64,000 bases of DNA from Pseudoneurospora amorphoporcata (taxonomy: Eukaryota; Ascomycota; Sordariomycetes; Sordariales; Sordariaceae): positions 1 to 64,000 of the forward strand of contig MU859160.1 in the NCBI GenBank assembly GCA_033297205.1, read 5' to 3'. The notes below the pieces were generated by a model. The model was not told the origin of the DNA. It searched no databases and was given only the letters and a program-made list of their open reading frames with translations. The translations under genes were made by a program, and so were the position numbers. The number at the start of each line of letters is the position of its first letter. The first letter of the stretch is position 1. Below are positions 1-12,043 of this stretch, piece by piece.

Positions 1-972
1 AAAAATTTTGGTGTGCATTAGCGTGTGCTTGGCGCGCGGGATGGGTGGGGTGACGGTGCCGGAAGACTTTTATGACGGTGCGAAAAGACATTCTCATAAG
101 AAAAGTTTGTCCCATAATTTTTTTTCCCCCTCTTTAATGAGAAGGGGTTGAGAAAGAGTCCTACTACCACAACCCCTAAGTAGACCTCCAGATTTCCCTC
201 CTCCTCTCTCTTCCATAGCATAGCATCATCTTAATCACGATATGCATCGCTTGTTGTTGTTCGTGATCTCACACCCACTCACTAGCCATGATTGCAAAGA
301 ATCAAAGAAAAAAACGTAAGACATCTTGCCGTTTGACACTCTGCGATCATTAAGTAGTCAAGCGCCGATGGAACAAAATTTGATACGTACAGATCTTCAG
401 ATACATGATGTTCCGGACCAGCCATATGAAAAAGCCACAGACCCAAAAGATGAGCAAGGATAGAACAGAGTGAAAACGACCCTGATATTAACCCTGATCC
501 TGATGCTATCCATTCCAAAGTCTAATGACTGTTCAGCATCGTATCATGGAAGGACTAACCTCATTTCCGGCTTACCAAACCAGCAATCCCAGAAGAACCC
601 GCATCGAATATAAACTAAGGGCATCCAAATGGGCATCCATTGGCTTTGAGCTTCCTTTCATCAATCAGAACTAGCACTACCACCTGAACCCTCTCTAAAC
701 AAAGTTCGGCGATTTCACCACCTGTGCGGAACCTGAATTGAAATTATTAGCCAGTGCAGCTAGCTGATGGCACGTTCTACGATCACATCAGTCTGACATT
801 ATTTGTTTTAGATAGTCAAGCGCCACTTTGGAAGACATGCATTTAGATGAATAGCGTGATGGAAAACGCCAGCTCCCAAACAGATGTAACAGCACTCGGA
901 ATTATAAGCAGGCCAAATGGAAAGGAGGAGAGCAGAGGAGCAAAAAAAAAAAAAAAAAACCAAAAAAAAACC

Positions 973-1017
<45 letters not shown>

Positions 1018-1168
1018 AATAATGAGCCTGATTCTGATCTTGACCCTGATCGTAACATCAATATCAACAGCAAGTAAGTCCCAACCAAACATGCTCTCAC
1101 CAAACCCCCATTAATTAACCCAACCTCGTTCAACATTATGGTCCCTCTTCTGAAAGAAGCTCTTGCAT
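1..1168. other. Gene-free left edge with degenerate duplication and A-tracts
   Basis: No reading frame here resembles a protein. The stretch lies downstream of the PLP enzyme gene, so part of it is probably its 3' UTR. It contains two loosely similar blocks (about 353-690 and 814-1200) and a long interrupted A-tract. Short frames across the A-tract are only poly-Lys/poly-Phe artefacts. Confidence 0.6.
942..1015. repeat. Interrupted poly-A tract
   Basis: Runs of 18, 9 and 42 adenines are separated by one to four cytosines. This is a simple repeat. It may be the tail of an old retroposed insertion or slippage expansion; no retroelement body is recognisable beside it. Confidence 0.9.
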
Positions 1169-3387
1169 CTATACAGAAATAGCACTACCAACTCTCTCCA
1201 GCATCTTGGGCTTCAACATCACTGCTCCCTCTTCCCCAAAAGAAGTGCGAGTCGGACTCGGCGGTAAGATAATTGTAGCTGTTCCTGCCACTATTCGCTC
1301 CTCCCTCGCGGTCACAGTGGCCATCGATGTAGCTGCTGAAGCGATACTGTCGAGCAAATTTTGTCTCTTGATCTTGACATTGCCTTTCTTGGCGGGGAGG
1401 TCTTTCACGAGAAAGTTCTCTCTGAGGAAGGCAAGGAAGATGTCGATGTCTTGAGTGGTGCTCATTGCGCCAAGGCTTGCGCGGACGATGCTGGAAGGCA
1501 TGCATGGATTAGTGATGTGAGATGCCGTGGGAAAGAGGGAACGGAAGACGAAGAGAAAAGAATGGACTTACCCTGTGGGAAGCTCATTTATAACGCTCAG
1601 CCCATTGGAACCGCAATGATGACCGGCGGACTTGGCCCTGTTTAACTGCCACGGCTCGTACTGAAGTGCCGTGAAGATTCCTCCAGGGTTGCAAACGCCT
1701 ATGTAGGAATCCAGCGTCAGTATATCTCATCAGGCCGGGACGGAAGGCCAGATGAAGGCAAACTCACCACCAGACCGAACGTAAATCCCCCTATCATTCG
1801 CCTTCTTCTCCACCATCGCATAGCTCTCATACGTCCCATCCTCCCTAAACACATTAAACGCCACTGTAGCTCCTTGCACCCTCGAATCGCCATACACCTC
1901 ATCTCCCTTCCCATTTTCCCAAAGGTCTTCATCCCCAGAGTGATAGACCTTGCAAAGCGGCTGTCCATTGTCATACCGCATCCCTTTCATCCCTTGGTAC
2001 AGCCTCCTGATTAGTGAAGACGTATAAACAGAGATGTTCTCCATGCTCCTGAACAACTCTCTGTGGACATCAATCGCCTCACCCAAGGCTAGGATGCTGT
2101 GAAAGGGGAGTGTCCCGTCTTCCAGACCCTCGTGTAGACCGCCGGTGTGCTCGTTCCCCTCCTCATGGGTGTTGGTCTCCAACCCCTTGCTCACATGCCA
2201 CGCGCTTCCGATAGTGCTAACGAGGCTGACAGTGCCTCCGCCAAAATACTTCCTCAATGCGAGGATGTGGCCGGACTCCTTACGGACGATGAGCCCACCT
2301 ACATCGGGAAAGCCGAAGATCTTGTAGAACGACACGCAAGTAAAGTCCGGTGCGCTATCGGGGTCTTCCAGGACGTGGGACATGGGACTGGTCATGGCCA
2401 GAGCGGCAGCATCCAGAAGGGTGTACGTATTGCGTAGCCTCTTGGCCCTGTCGTGTCGGATCCTACCAGTCCATGCGAGAGGGAGTCGACGTCCCGTAAG
2501 ATTGCTCTGCCCGGGGTAGGCAAAGAGAGCAAGACTACCTGGCTGCTGACCAAAGGCGTTTCTCCCCTCAATCCACTCCTCAACTTCGGCGTCACTCTCA
2601 AAACACTTGTGACTATGTGGCCCCTTCGTCAACTCGCGCACGCCGACAAGGCTAGTATGTGCGTCGCGATGGTAGCCGTACCAGAAGGAACCGGTGCGGG
2701 TCTGCTCGGCGAGGTCGCGGAAGCAATCGGCAACTAACTTGATGGCCGCGGTGGCATTGGCAACGAAGACGAGGTCGAAGTGGCGCGGGTCAGCGCCGAG
2801 GAAGCGGAGGGTCTTTTCGCGGACCGAGTCAACCATGTCGCCGGAGAACTTGGCCGGCTCGTTGGCGGAGTGGGGGTTACCGTATAGATTGGAGCTCATC
2901 TTATGTGCGAAGCGCTTAACGGTCGATCGGGCGTAGATGGTTGTGCCGCTGTGGTCGAGGTAGATACCTAGTCATTGTTAGGCTGCAGCCTAGAACGAGC
3001 AGACGGGAAAGAGATGGAGGAGGGGGATGAAGAGAGGAAGAAGTTACCATTGTTCATGTGAGGATACTCTTCCTTGCGTATTACTTCCACTGGCTTGTCA
3101 TAGGGCGACTCAGCCAAAGTCATACGTTTAGTACCTGAAAATGGAACTGCAGTCACTTGTTAGCTTAAGTACAGTGCATAGTTCCTAGCATGTCAGAGGG
3201 CGAGTGGAACAACAAGGAAAGGGGCAACAAGATCCAGTGTATCCTTACAGTTGATAGAGGTCAGAGCCGGGTATTCGGATGATGGTTTCCCCTCTGATGA
3301 TGGCCTAGTGCTATCACTCGTCATAGTAATAGCACGACGCTCTCGTCCTTTCTTAGAAAGGCGGTTGAGAATATTGAGACGGCTCAT
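1169..3387 (-). CDS. Molybdenum cofactor sulfurase-like aminotransferase class V protein (NifS-like, no MOSC domain)
   Basis: Spliced model: exons 3387-3249, 3134-3048, 2967-1768, 1698-1572 and 1490-1169, giving 624 aa. Every junction is GT-AG and phase-consistent. The fold is the PLP-dependent cysteine desulfurase-like domain found at the N-terminus of MoCo sulfurases (HxB/ABA3/MOCOS). Visible landmarks are GIYLDHSGTTIYA near residue 76, the YGNPHSA block near 103, the Schiff-base lysine in SFYKIFGFP (about K291), the family signature GGVCNPGG at about 475-482, and the closing IVRASLGAMST block. Full MoCo sulfurases carry a C-terminal MOSC domain; here the protein ends with a short Ser/Thr-rich tail. 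By family it would take sulfur from L-cysteine or a similar substrate; whether it serves xanthine dehydrogenase or aldehyde oxidase is inference. The start was chosen as the first ATG leading into the spliced frame. Confidence 0.87.
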
Positions 3388-3594
3388 GGTGAATATGACA
3401 ATGGTAATGGCGTGATGTGACAGGAATTTGTGTCAACTTGATATCATAAAAGAGGGCATCTAGACCGTCTTAAATAGTCTTGGAAAATGACTTGACCTCT
3501 AAACTGAGACCCTCATATTTTATGAGAGGATTCTGTGCGGGTGTGTCTTCCCCGTATTCGATGGCTCGGCTATCAGAGCCCGAGAGCCAGCATA

Positions 3595-3628
3595 GCGTTT
3601 TCTCACCAACGCGTTGGTGAGAAAACGC
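3595..3628. repeat. Perfect 34-bp palindrome
   Basis: The left half GCGTTTTCTCACCAACG is followed with no spacer by its exact reverse complement. A second, imperfect stem (about 3563-3588, GGCTCGG opposite CCGAG-GCC) lies just to the left. The site is about 210 bp upstream of the start codon of the PLP enzyme gene, so it could be a cruciform or dimeric binding site in that promoter. Function is unknown. Confidence 0.9.
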
Positions 3629-3833
3629 CATAACCATGACAAGCTGAACATCACGAGGGAGTTACTTACCAGATGGGAAAAGGATAGGCATAAGGGCTGA
3701 GATCACTAAACCAGTAACGTCGACCGCTATCATATCCAGAAGCGGGTACAACGTCGCGAACGATGAACGGCGAACTGTTGCTCTCGGGGAGCAAATGAAA
3801 CGTAATGGACTCTAAACCGAAGCACACCTGGAG

Positions 3834-3854
3834 TTTTTTTTTTTTTTTTTTTTT
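3834..3854. repeat. Poly-T tract (21 T)
   Basis: An uninterrupted run of 21 thymines between gene-free sequences, a simple repeat with no element body recognised next to it. Confidence 0.9.
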
Positions 3855-6800
3855 CCAGTGCTACCGGATGTCATGGCAGAGACAATGTATTGGAACGAAG
3901 ACCAATGGGGAATCTGAACTGGGGGTGTTGTCGAAAAAGGTAGGTCACTGTTGCTCGCCGGTATCCAGGTGCACACACCCGGATGTACCCATGTGCTCAT
4001 GGAGAAAATCAACAGGGACATGAGAGACCTTGTTGGTTTGCTAGGGTTAAAGTCCGCGATGCACAATGGAATCTAACCGGTGAAGAGCCTCACTACTCAA
4101 GTGTTGTCCTTGTGGATCGTTTCCTTTCTGGATGTCTGAAGTTCAGCACATATCCATTGACTTGATTTCGACATACGAGTATCCTGGCTTCTTACTGGAC
4201 TGTCTGTAGCGATGTCCACTCCACGCCTGGTAGTTGGTAAATGGAATAATGGCACAATGGATCAGTGTCCGACCTATTGATACTGACAAGAAGCTGAGCT
4301 GGTCTTATTATACCAGCCTCAGGATGCTGCTTCAGAACCTACTGTACGAGTTAATGCCAGGTAAAAAGCAGAAGAGCGGAGTTACGCTGCAAGAGTGGCC
4401 CAGTTGCGATATCAATGCGACTGCTTCATGTGATGATCTGCTTCACGCACCTTTGCCTGTCGGATGTATCCTGTTACAAAATAATCTTGACACAGCTCTT
4501 GCCAGGTGATGCTGTATGCGTAAATGTCTCAGTTTAGCACCATGGCGTGCGATGGGTTACATGGTAGAGGTAGCGTAGGATGGCCTCCAACATTCGCCCT
4601 GTTGGTCGGTAGACTGGACAGCGTTGGCCCAATGTCGGCATCCAAAAGGTCATGAGCCCTGACCCTTGGGAATCCTATCGACTGCCAACACGGGTAATAG
4701 CCGCAAGTCTGTGTCGTGCAGGCGGATGGCCAGTTGGAGGATGGGTTTGACCTCGTGAGGCGACGGTGTCTGCAGAGTGAAGGTAGAATAACTAGTAACA
4801 CAATCTGAATCGGAAGGCAGTAGACACGGTCGTCAGAGCCGTAGCCTGGACGGGCCAAGCCCTTCATTCTGCGAAAATGACGATATCGGTGCAGTGATAA
4901 AGACCGTGAGCTGATTTACTCTGCACAGCCAGATGGACGTGGCAAGAGCATGAAGATCATGACATCGAAGTAACTGGTTTGACGAAAGATCGAGGTATGT
5001 TGAGAGGATCTAGACCGCGGAGGAGTCCGGACGTTGACCGACTACCGATGTGGTGGATTGTCAGTGTATGGCTCCGTATTTCCAGCAACGGTTCAGCACA
5101 CGACAGCTGAGTTTGCTCCGAGTTAATCCCACAGCACTGAATGACAGAGACCACCCAAGTCAAAACACACCGTTAGCGTCTCTGGACTGTAAAAGATAGA
5201 CATGGCTTTGCGCACCGTTGAGTTGGTTGAAGACGAGGGACTGGAGATTGCCATGGGGTTAATCTCTGCCTATTGTGATAGTGTGTCCATGAGGTAGCAA
5301 TCCCATGGGCGATCATGTCAGGAGCGCAATGGTATGATGCCCGCAGGGTTGTGTGGATCCGTTCTTCACTGAGAAGGGTGAGGGCAAGTGAGACATATAA
5401 TGAGGCTGTAGACAATGGTACGAGGAGTGAGATGGCACGGCTGGAGGATGGCAGAGGTTGCCAAAGTGAGGTAAAGTCCATTACCTTAGATTTTGATGAT
5501 TGGTGAAGATTGCAGCCTCCCGTCGGTCATGACATGGATGTCAGTATTGTAAGGACCGGGAAAGACGGAGTGTCTCCAGGTCGGCTCCAGACTGCCCGGA
5601 AAGACGGGAGTCATGGATTTTGATAATGTGGAGGCAAGAGCTCTTCGAGGCTGAGTGAGACACCTGTCGTCAGTTCCTTCCCATTGGGACCATCACCTCA
5701 GGGCGAACTCGCAGTTGAAGTGAGGCAAAAGGAAGGAACCATCTGCAGTGCAGGATCGAAGACGCCACTAACAGCTGCAAGGTGAGATGATGGCGTTTTG
5801 GTGGCTTCCGTCTTGTTAGCGCTGACTATCACGGTTCCTTAATCAGCTGGTATCGTCAACTAAAAGCTTGCACTCTGCGCAGAAGTGGAAGCTGCGGCCC
5901 GCGTCCCTGTGTTACTAACCATTCTGTGTGCCCGGGTGAGCGAGTGAGACTCGAACAGAACGAGTTCTTGCCTTCTCGAGGTTCGGTGTGCGTTAGAGAA
6001 CAAAAAAAAAAAAATCAAAGCGCGACGGGATTTCAGTTGGCATCGGGCAGTTTCTTCCACGCTCTGTCTGTATCTGTCACCATGTTTCTGCCAGCGGACA
6101 AGATCTCTCGAGCTACTACTTCCAAGTTTCCGACAGTCTTGTAAAGCTGGTTTGAACATGGATTTGCGCCGAGAAACTCCGACTCGATGAAATCCAATAT
6201 CTTTCCCTAGTCGCCAACTTCAGAGGCAGACAAGCCAGCGCAACTTGGCTGGGTCATTAACCGGTCGCAGCTCGGAGAATTCACAACGCCAAAACGTCAA
6301 GACATAGCGGGTGGTTGAGGAACATCGAGCAGAGCCAAGTGAAATCAAGTTGCAGCAGTTGTGCTGAAGAGCAAAGAAAACGCCGAGTCTGACCGACCAA
6401 GGGCACCCCAGGTACTTATGTTCCTCCTCGAATCATTGGCCTTCCGTTAATGAGCTAACTTGGTATTGGCGGGTGCGTATAGAGGTACTTTACCCGATTG
6501 ACCATCATCGGTGACATTTGACAATTTTGGATGAGCCGAACTCGGAGGATGATGCCCTTTATCTTTTAGCGTTCATGTCGGTATTCCCCCTGCTCATCGA
6601 CGGACCCGTAGATACATCGCATGTTGACATGGAGATGATGATGTTGCAGTTGTATCGTTCGCGCCCTGCTACATAGGTAGGTAGGCTGTCAGGTCGGAGT
6701 TTCCTCATCGGCGTTACCTGTAGCGGTCGATCATGAGCGACCCGCTAAGTACCGCCCTGGAGGCCCCGCCTACAGGGCTCTCGGCATGCTCTGACACTCT

Positions 6801-7506
6801 AAAGCTAATGCAGTCCGGGGCGGCTGGGTTAGTGGAGACTGCTACCTTAACCTGAAGGGAAATCCCCGCGGCGGCCCGATTTAGCGTCACAACCAAACCA
6901 CAACCACAACTGCCCGACCAAACGCTTCACACCACAACCTCAATCTGCCACCGTGACTCTCAAAGGTCGATCCAATGACATGCCGTAGTCCAGCTTCACT
7001 TCATCACCATCACGGAAGGGTACCTCAGCGTACGATAATCGGGGGTGGCCCTGAGACTCGTACGATTATGACGGCTGAGAAGGCTTGGCAAGATTTGTGC
7101 GGGAAGCTGGTCCGCATCCAACCATCGACCCGAAGGACACTTCGACAACAGTGGCCGTGGAAAGAAGTTATATGCAAACCGCTTGGGGGGCTGACTCTAG
7201 CATGGCCAATACAGCCTGTCAAGGTAAAGTATACAAGAAGAGACTCAATGACCTGCGCTTTGGCGCTTTCTTCGAGACATATCATATGAACATCAGTACC
7301 TACTGACTACGATTGTCCAGGGAGGGCCCTTTAGATCTTTAACCGAACTCACGAATAAGATGGGAGGGAAGGGGATGGAATAATATCAGCTGGGTCGGCA
7401 TCGCTGGTCCCATCTCCATCTTGACCTGGCAGCCGCAAAGTCTCTTCGGCCCTAAAATGATCGCTTTCAGCAACTGATCCCGCAACAGCAGTTAAGTCTT
7501 CAGGGT

Positions 7507-7550
7507 GTGATCACGGAATTTGCATGGATTACCCCCAGCGATGTGATCAC
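7507..7550. repeat. Two direct copies of a GTGATCAC palindrome
   Basis: TGTGATCACGGAATTTG and TGTGATCACGAAATTCA are repeated with 36 bp between starts, and each core is an 8-bp palindrome. The spacing is about three and a half helical turns. They lie about 300 bp beyond the stop codon of the superoxide dismutase gene. They may be paired regulator sites or chance. Confidence 0.5.
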
Positions 7551-7833
7551 GAAATTCAATACTACCAATAAGGAGTCTTCATCGAGATGGTTCCCGCTTG
7601 CATTCCTCGTGCATGCAAGGAAATCAGGGACATGTGTTCAGGTAAGGTACGTAGCTTGATAGCTTACATGCGCGGCAACCCCACGATAAAACTCCCCAAA
7701 CACCATACCGGATCGCTGACCATTGATAACAAAAAAACCATTTAAAAGATGGAATCCAGAAATTAACCATTAGGCAATACCCATTTTCCCATCATTAATC
7801 CCCAACACTCCCGACAAGGACCATTCTCCATAT

Positions 7834-8738
7834 TTAAAGCATCAACATCATCGCACCGCCCAGCAAGGCGGCCACCACACCGGTCATGGAGCTCGTGCTA
7901 AAGCTGGCTCCAGCCGTAACAGGCATTGTGCCTGACGGCGAAGGAGCGCCTCCAGTGGTCTGCGCCGGGTTGGTTCCGATAGGGGCAGCGCTCGAGATGG
8001 TCTGAGTCACAGTCCCGGTATGATCCTCGCCGCCCGACTCCGAGGGATGCGGGGCAGACCCGACGTTGGTGATCTTGAAGTTGGCGCAGGCGATCCTCGT
8101 CTTGTTGGGGTAATGGAACACGATGCTGCGGTTGAGGAAGTAGGCGCCCGTGCCCTCAACGAGCGAGGCGTACTTGTCAATGTAATTGGCGCTGAAGGTG
8201 GTTTTACCCTCAGGAATGGCGCCGTACTTGCCGGCCAAATCGCCGACCTGGCACGTCTCGGGCTTGCTCTTGTCGCAGACGGGGGTTTCGCCGCGCTCGG
8301 TAGGATCAAGGTGAGCGCCGGTGGCGCTGCAGTTGCCGTTTTCGGGGACGGGGTTGACGTGGATGTGGTAGGCTGTGAACAGGTTAGTACCCCTTTTCCT
8401 ATCGAGCAAGGATGAGTTATGTCGGGAACGTACTGAAGGGGCCACCCTCAGGGATACTGCTCAGTTCAACGTTGAACTGCACTCCAACACCGCCCTCGCC
8501 AGACTTGGCGACCACCTTGCCCTTGATGTTACCAGGAAGGACCGCTTCGGCAACGAGACCAACGGGGTTGTTGGTGACAGCTGCAGCTGTGGGGAGCTGT
8601 TACAACCGTATAGTTAGTATTCGCAATTTCCTATGTCGGTGTGTAGGTAGGAGGTCGATGTTGACAACATACAGGGTTCTGGGCAGCAACACCGGTAGCG
8701 GCCGCGACGAGGAGTGAAAGAGCTACTGAGGTGCGCAT
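7834..8738 (-). CDS. GPI-anchored, Cu-only type superoxide dismutase (cell surface)
   Basis: Spliced model: exons 8738-8673, 8596-8434 and 8372-7834, 255 aa. Residues 1-19 form a signal peptide ending in GVAA. The SOD Cu/Zn fold follows. Copper ligands are visible as H79 and H81 (YHIHVNPV), H97 (GAHLDP) and H163 (VFHYPNKT). C91 and C172 fit the conserved disulfide. The zinc loop is shortened: the two histidines that bind only zinc in classical enzymes are not found, while an aspartate in GDLAGK remains. This is the pattern of fungal extracellular Cu-only SODs (Candida Sod4-6 type). A Ser/Thr/Pro-rich linker and a hydrophobic C-terminal tail indicate GPI attachment. It should dismutate superoxide outside the membrane or in the wall, as a defence against oxidative bursts or in signalling. 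The start is supported by the signal peptide and by in-phase introns. Confidence 0.9.
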
Positions 8739-11700
8739 TTTGGATTGTGGTTATTGCTGATAATCGACGATTAGGTTGATAACGCTGACAAGTTGCGTCT
8801 GGTGCGGTGTCACGAGGTTAGTCTGTGCGACCCTGTTTGTTTTCCCTTTGGATGCTGAGCGAGTGACTGATAGAGTGAAGGTAGAAAACCAAAAAAGCTG
8901 AAGGGGCAGCGGAAGACGACAACTTTAAATCAAAGCTGAACCAAGCAAAGTCGATCTGGATCCTTCCGTCTATCCATGCAAGGGGACAAACATTCGAGAC
9001 CTTGTCCCTGGTTCCTTGGGTGGCGTCTGGGAGGACCAACTTCCACATGTGCGACCAAACAGGTGAAACTAGCAACAGGGGCGAACAACATACCTCGTTT
9101 TTGTTGTTTCCCGTTTCCTCGACCTCAAAAAGACCCGAATGCGTCACCAACTCGATTGACGTCGCTGTCCTTCCAATCAAACTTCCCGTTGGGTGGATGT
9201 ATGGGAATTTGACGAAAAGGGATGGGATGAGATGTGGATTAATTCCGGTTCTTCAGGTAATTTGATCTGGACCCCTGTTGCAATCGTTGGCTTGTTCCCG
9301 TTGGATCTCGTGAAAGAAACAGTTGGTTCGTGCTTTCTTTTCCTCTTTATTGTTCTTCTTGTGTGTCTTGCGTTGTAGTATCGTTAGTTTGATGCTTCTG
9401 AGCCGTGTTAGGTAAAGCAAAGGAAGAGAGAGAAGCCAAGGAGAGTTTCCTGGTAGTACCTCTTATATATCGAAAATAAATCTCGAGTGTCGTGTCCTCG
9501 TGTTCCAAGCGGAAGCGGGAATTCGAATGGATTGTGGAGATATCGCTCGCTTGGTGCTTGATTCTGCTGCGGTGCTTCCACAAAAAGCCAGAACAGCCCA
9601 GGGGGCCCAGGTCAAGGCCAAGAAGGCCAAGGCAGGACAGGGGCGTAGTTCACCCACTGTAACCTGGCCCAGCCAAGCGAACCTCCTGTAGCAAGCCAAC
9701 CTTGGAAGCCAGGCGGGAAGGAAGAGGCGGGCAAGAGGCGTTAACGGCGTAGTTACCTATGTACCTCTAGGTAGGTACCGCACCACTTGCACTATAACGG
9801 TACCTTAGTACCGCTGGACACACAGTGGAAGGTCACAGTTCAGGTGTTTAACGGGCTATAATTGACGGGCTCGACGGGATGTGTGTTGGGAGTTTATTAG
9901 TGCTAACAGAGTTGCTGGCTAGCTCGCTCGCTCGCTAGCTGCTGTATGACAAGGCCCAACAAGGGCCAATTACGATGGAAACGCCAAGCCACGAGTGTTT
10001 TGTGATCTGCTGATTTCGTTTCTTTGATGGGATGAGATTGCGCCTGAATTTGGAATGGGACTGGAAACCTAACAGCGAAACAAAAAGTGGGGCGTTGTCG
10101 GCGAAGGAGCGGGATGCAATGCGGACGGAAGATTGCAGGGAACCTCCGTTATACAATTATCATACCAGACCACCGTTGCCAGTCCGCTGTGTGATCCTTT
10201 CGGCTGGCTGTTCAGGCTGTGTAATAAAGACGAGTTGTGTGCGTGGTGTTGTTGGGTCGCGATACTTCCCTCTGGTGAACGGAAAGGAGCGAGTGCAGTG
10301 GCTGTTGCTGTGCCAGAAGCGGGTGTCGGTTGGTGATACCTACCCATTCACCTAGGTCTTGGCCTCTGGGGCTGTTGGAGTTGTTGTTGTTGTTGTTGTT
10401 GTTGGGTCAGGTGAAGTAAGGGTGTAGTAGTTGAGCAAACTGTTTTGGATTGATGAAAGCTGTGAAAGGCGCCCTGACGTGATGGAACAAGTACCTTTTT
10501 TTTTTTTGCCTGCTCTGTTGGTTGTTGGTTTCGATAGCTAGGCCTGGTTAGGCGAACTATCACATGGATGACTGAATGGGATATTTGAGTGATGAGTGAT
10601 CGTGTACCAATAGATTTTTCTCTTCACTTGCTGATCATCATAGTTTGGTGATCTTATCACTTCATCAATCGATTCATACAGCATTGATTTACATACATCC
10701 TGACTCCGGAGTGGTTGTTATGGTCACTCCGAAGCATTTTATTATCATTTTACCTGCCCGCCCAAGGCTCCAAGCATTTCCAAGACCAACCCCGAATCCT
10801 ACCGCTCGCTGGAACGGTAAATTCAGGTGAGCGATCAGTACCCGGTAGTACCTATTGTAAGGCAGGGGATGTTATTGGGTGCTGTTGGTGCGTTGGCGAT
10901 CGCCCTGGATATACATAGTAAGCGACTGCTTGATTGGCGGTAGCGACTAAGCTACTGGGCAAGGTCGCTTCGGTAAAAGCAACCGACGAGTTGTGTCCGT
11001 GTGTTGCTATTCGTGGGTGATTGATACAACTGTGACCTAGCCTACGCTGTGGAGGTCGTGTACTGTAGCTGATCTGGCGAGCGGCGAGCCGAAGGATAGG
11101 ACGCACTTTAAACTCAGCCTCCCCATCACCGTTTTTCTCACCCTTGCAATCACCAGTCAAATCGACACGTCAAATCGCCCATCATCTTGGAACAGCTTTA
11201 AGGTGTACATGTAAGCTAAGCCAAGAGATGGTATGGTAAGGTAAGCTGAGCAGATCCACAGCCTCGGTGTCGATACTTGACATGTGAGGGCGGCCGCCCA
11301 CGACATGAATGGTGTCAATCAAACCTCGAGAGAAACCCTAGAAACCTCATCGCGGTTCTGCTTTCGATAACCTAATCCGAGATTTAAGGATTTCACTTGG
11401 GGAGTCCAGGACAGAACAGATGGTTGGGAAAAAGCGCGAGGGAGAGTAGCACAGCATGACGTTAGATGAGTGGCTTCCCACTTGGTGCCTGAGCATCCAT
11501 GAGATCGGATACAGAAGTTGAAACAACACGGGTACGCACGTCAAGATGAACAAAGAAAGAAAGCAATGAACGTGAAGAAAGAGAGAGGGGAAGACCTGGA
11601 GAGGAAGATTGGAGAGAAAGCAACGAACTGGCGTGAGCAAGTTGAAGATGAGTACCATGTTATGCAGAACTTGAAGATGTCGCGTGCGGCTGAACCGAAG

Positions 11701-11745
11701 AACAAGGAAATCAAATGAAAAAGGAGCGCGCCTAAAGGGAGTCTG
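8739..11745. other. Gene-free region with a (TTG)8 microsatellite
   Basis: No credible coding frame. The left part is the promoter side of the superoxide dismutase gene. It includes a CTCG-rich stretch near 9921-9942, TACCTAGGTA-like motifs near 9754-9779 and a perfect (TTG)8 repeat at 10381-10404. Confidence 0.6.
10381..10404. repeat. (TTG)8 microsatellite
   Basis: Eight uninterrupted TTG units. In the antisense frame this gives a short poly-Gln that is not part of any supported gene. Confidence 0.9.
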
Positions 11746-12043
11746 TATCCAGGTCCTCGAGATTACCCGTTTTGGACAGAAAATAACCGTGCACCCCTAA
11801 GGTCACAAGTCACTCCAACACTTTTCTCACAGCGAACGCCAGGCTGAAATGCTCCTTTTCGCAACTAATCTGGCCACAAAAGGGGCTTTTTTGGGTGAAA
11901 TGCCGGATCCAAACCTAGAAAAACAAGAATCATTGCATATTTACGTCGGGATCAATTTGAATACTGAGTTTTGAAGTTTTTTCTGTGTACAAGGCGCTCT
12001 GACCACTTTCTGTCCAAAACGGGTAATCTCGAGGACCTGGATA
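11746..12043. mobile_element. Tc1/mariner-type MITE, 294 bp with 35-bp perfect terminal inverted repeats and TA flanks
   Basis: The element spans 11748-12041. Its first 35 bases (beginning TCCAGGTCCTCGAGATTACC, ending CAGAAA) are the exact reverse complement of its last 35 bases. It is bordered on each side by the dinucleotide TA (11746-11747 and 12042-12043), the target duplication of Tc1/mariner elements, which include the fungal pogo/Fot families. The interior is AT-leaning and has no transposase frame, so it is a non-autonomous miniature element that would depend on a transposase elsewhere. Perfect repeats suggest recent insertion. No second copy was noticed in the window. Confidence 0.85.

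Larger units (their letters stand above)
3388..7833. other. Gene-free 4.4-kb intergenic region
   Basis: Only short, low-complexity or antisense frames occur, none with family resemblance. The left part is the promoter side of the PLP enzyme gene. It holds a 34-bp perfect palindrome (3595-3628), a T21 tract (3834-3854), an A-tract near 6001 and a pair of GTGATCAC palindromes near 7507 and 7543. The right end should contain the 3' UTR of the superoxide dismutase gene. Confidence 0.6.

Noticed and set aside
808..1136. Reading frames across the A-tract
   Set aside because: They consist of poly-Lys or poly-Phe from the homopolymer, with no other coding signal.
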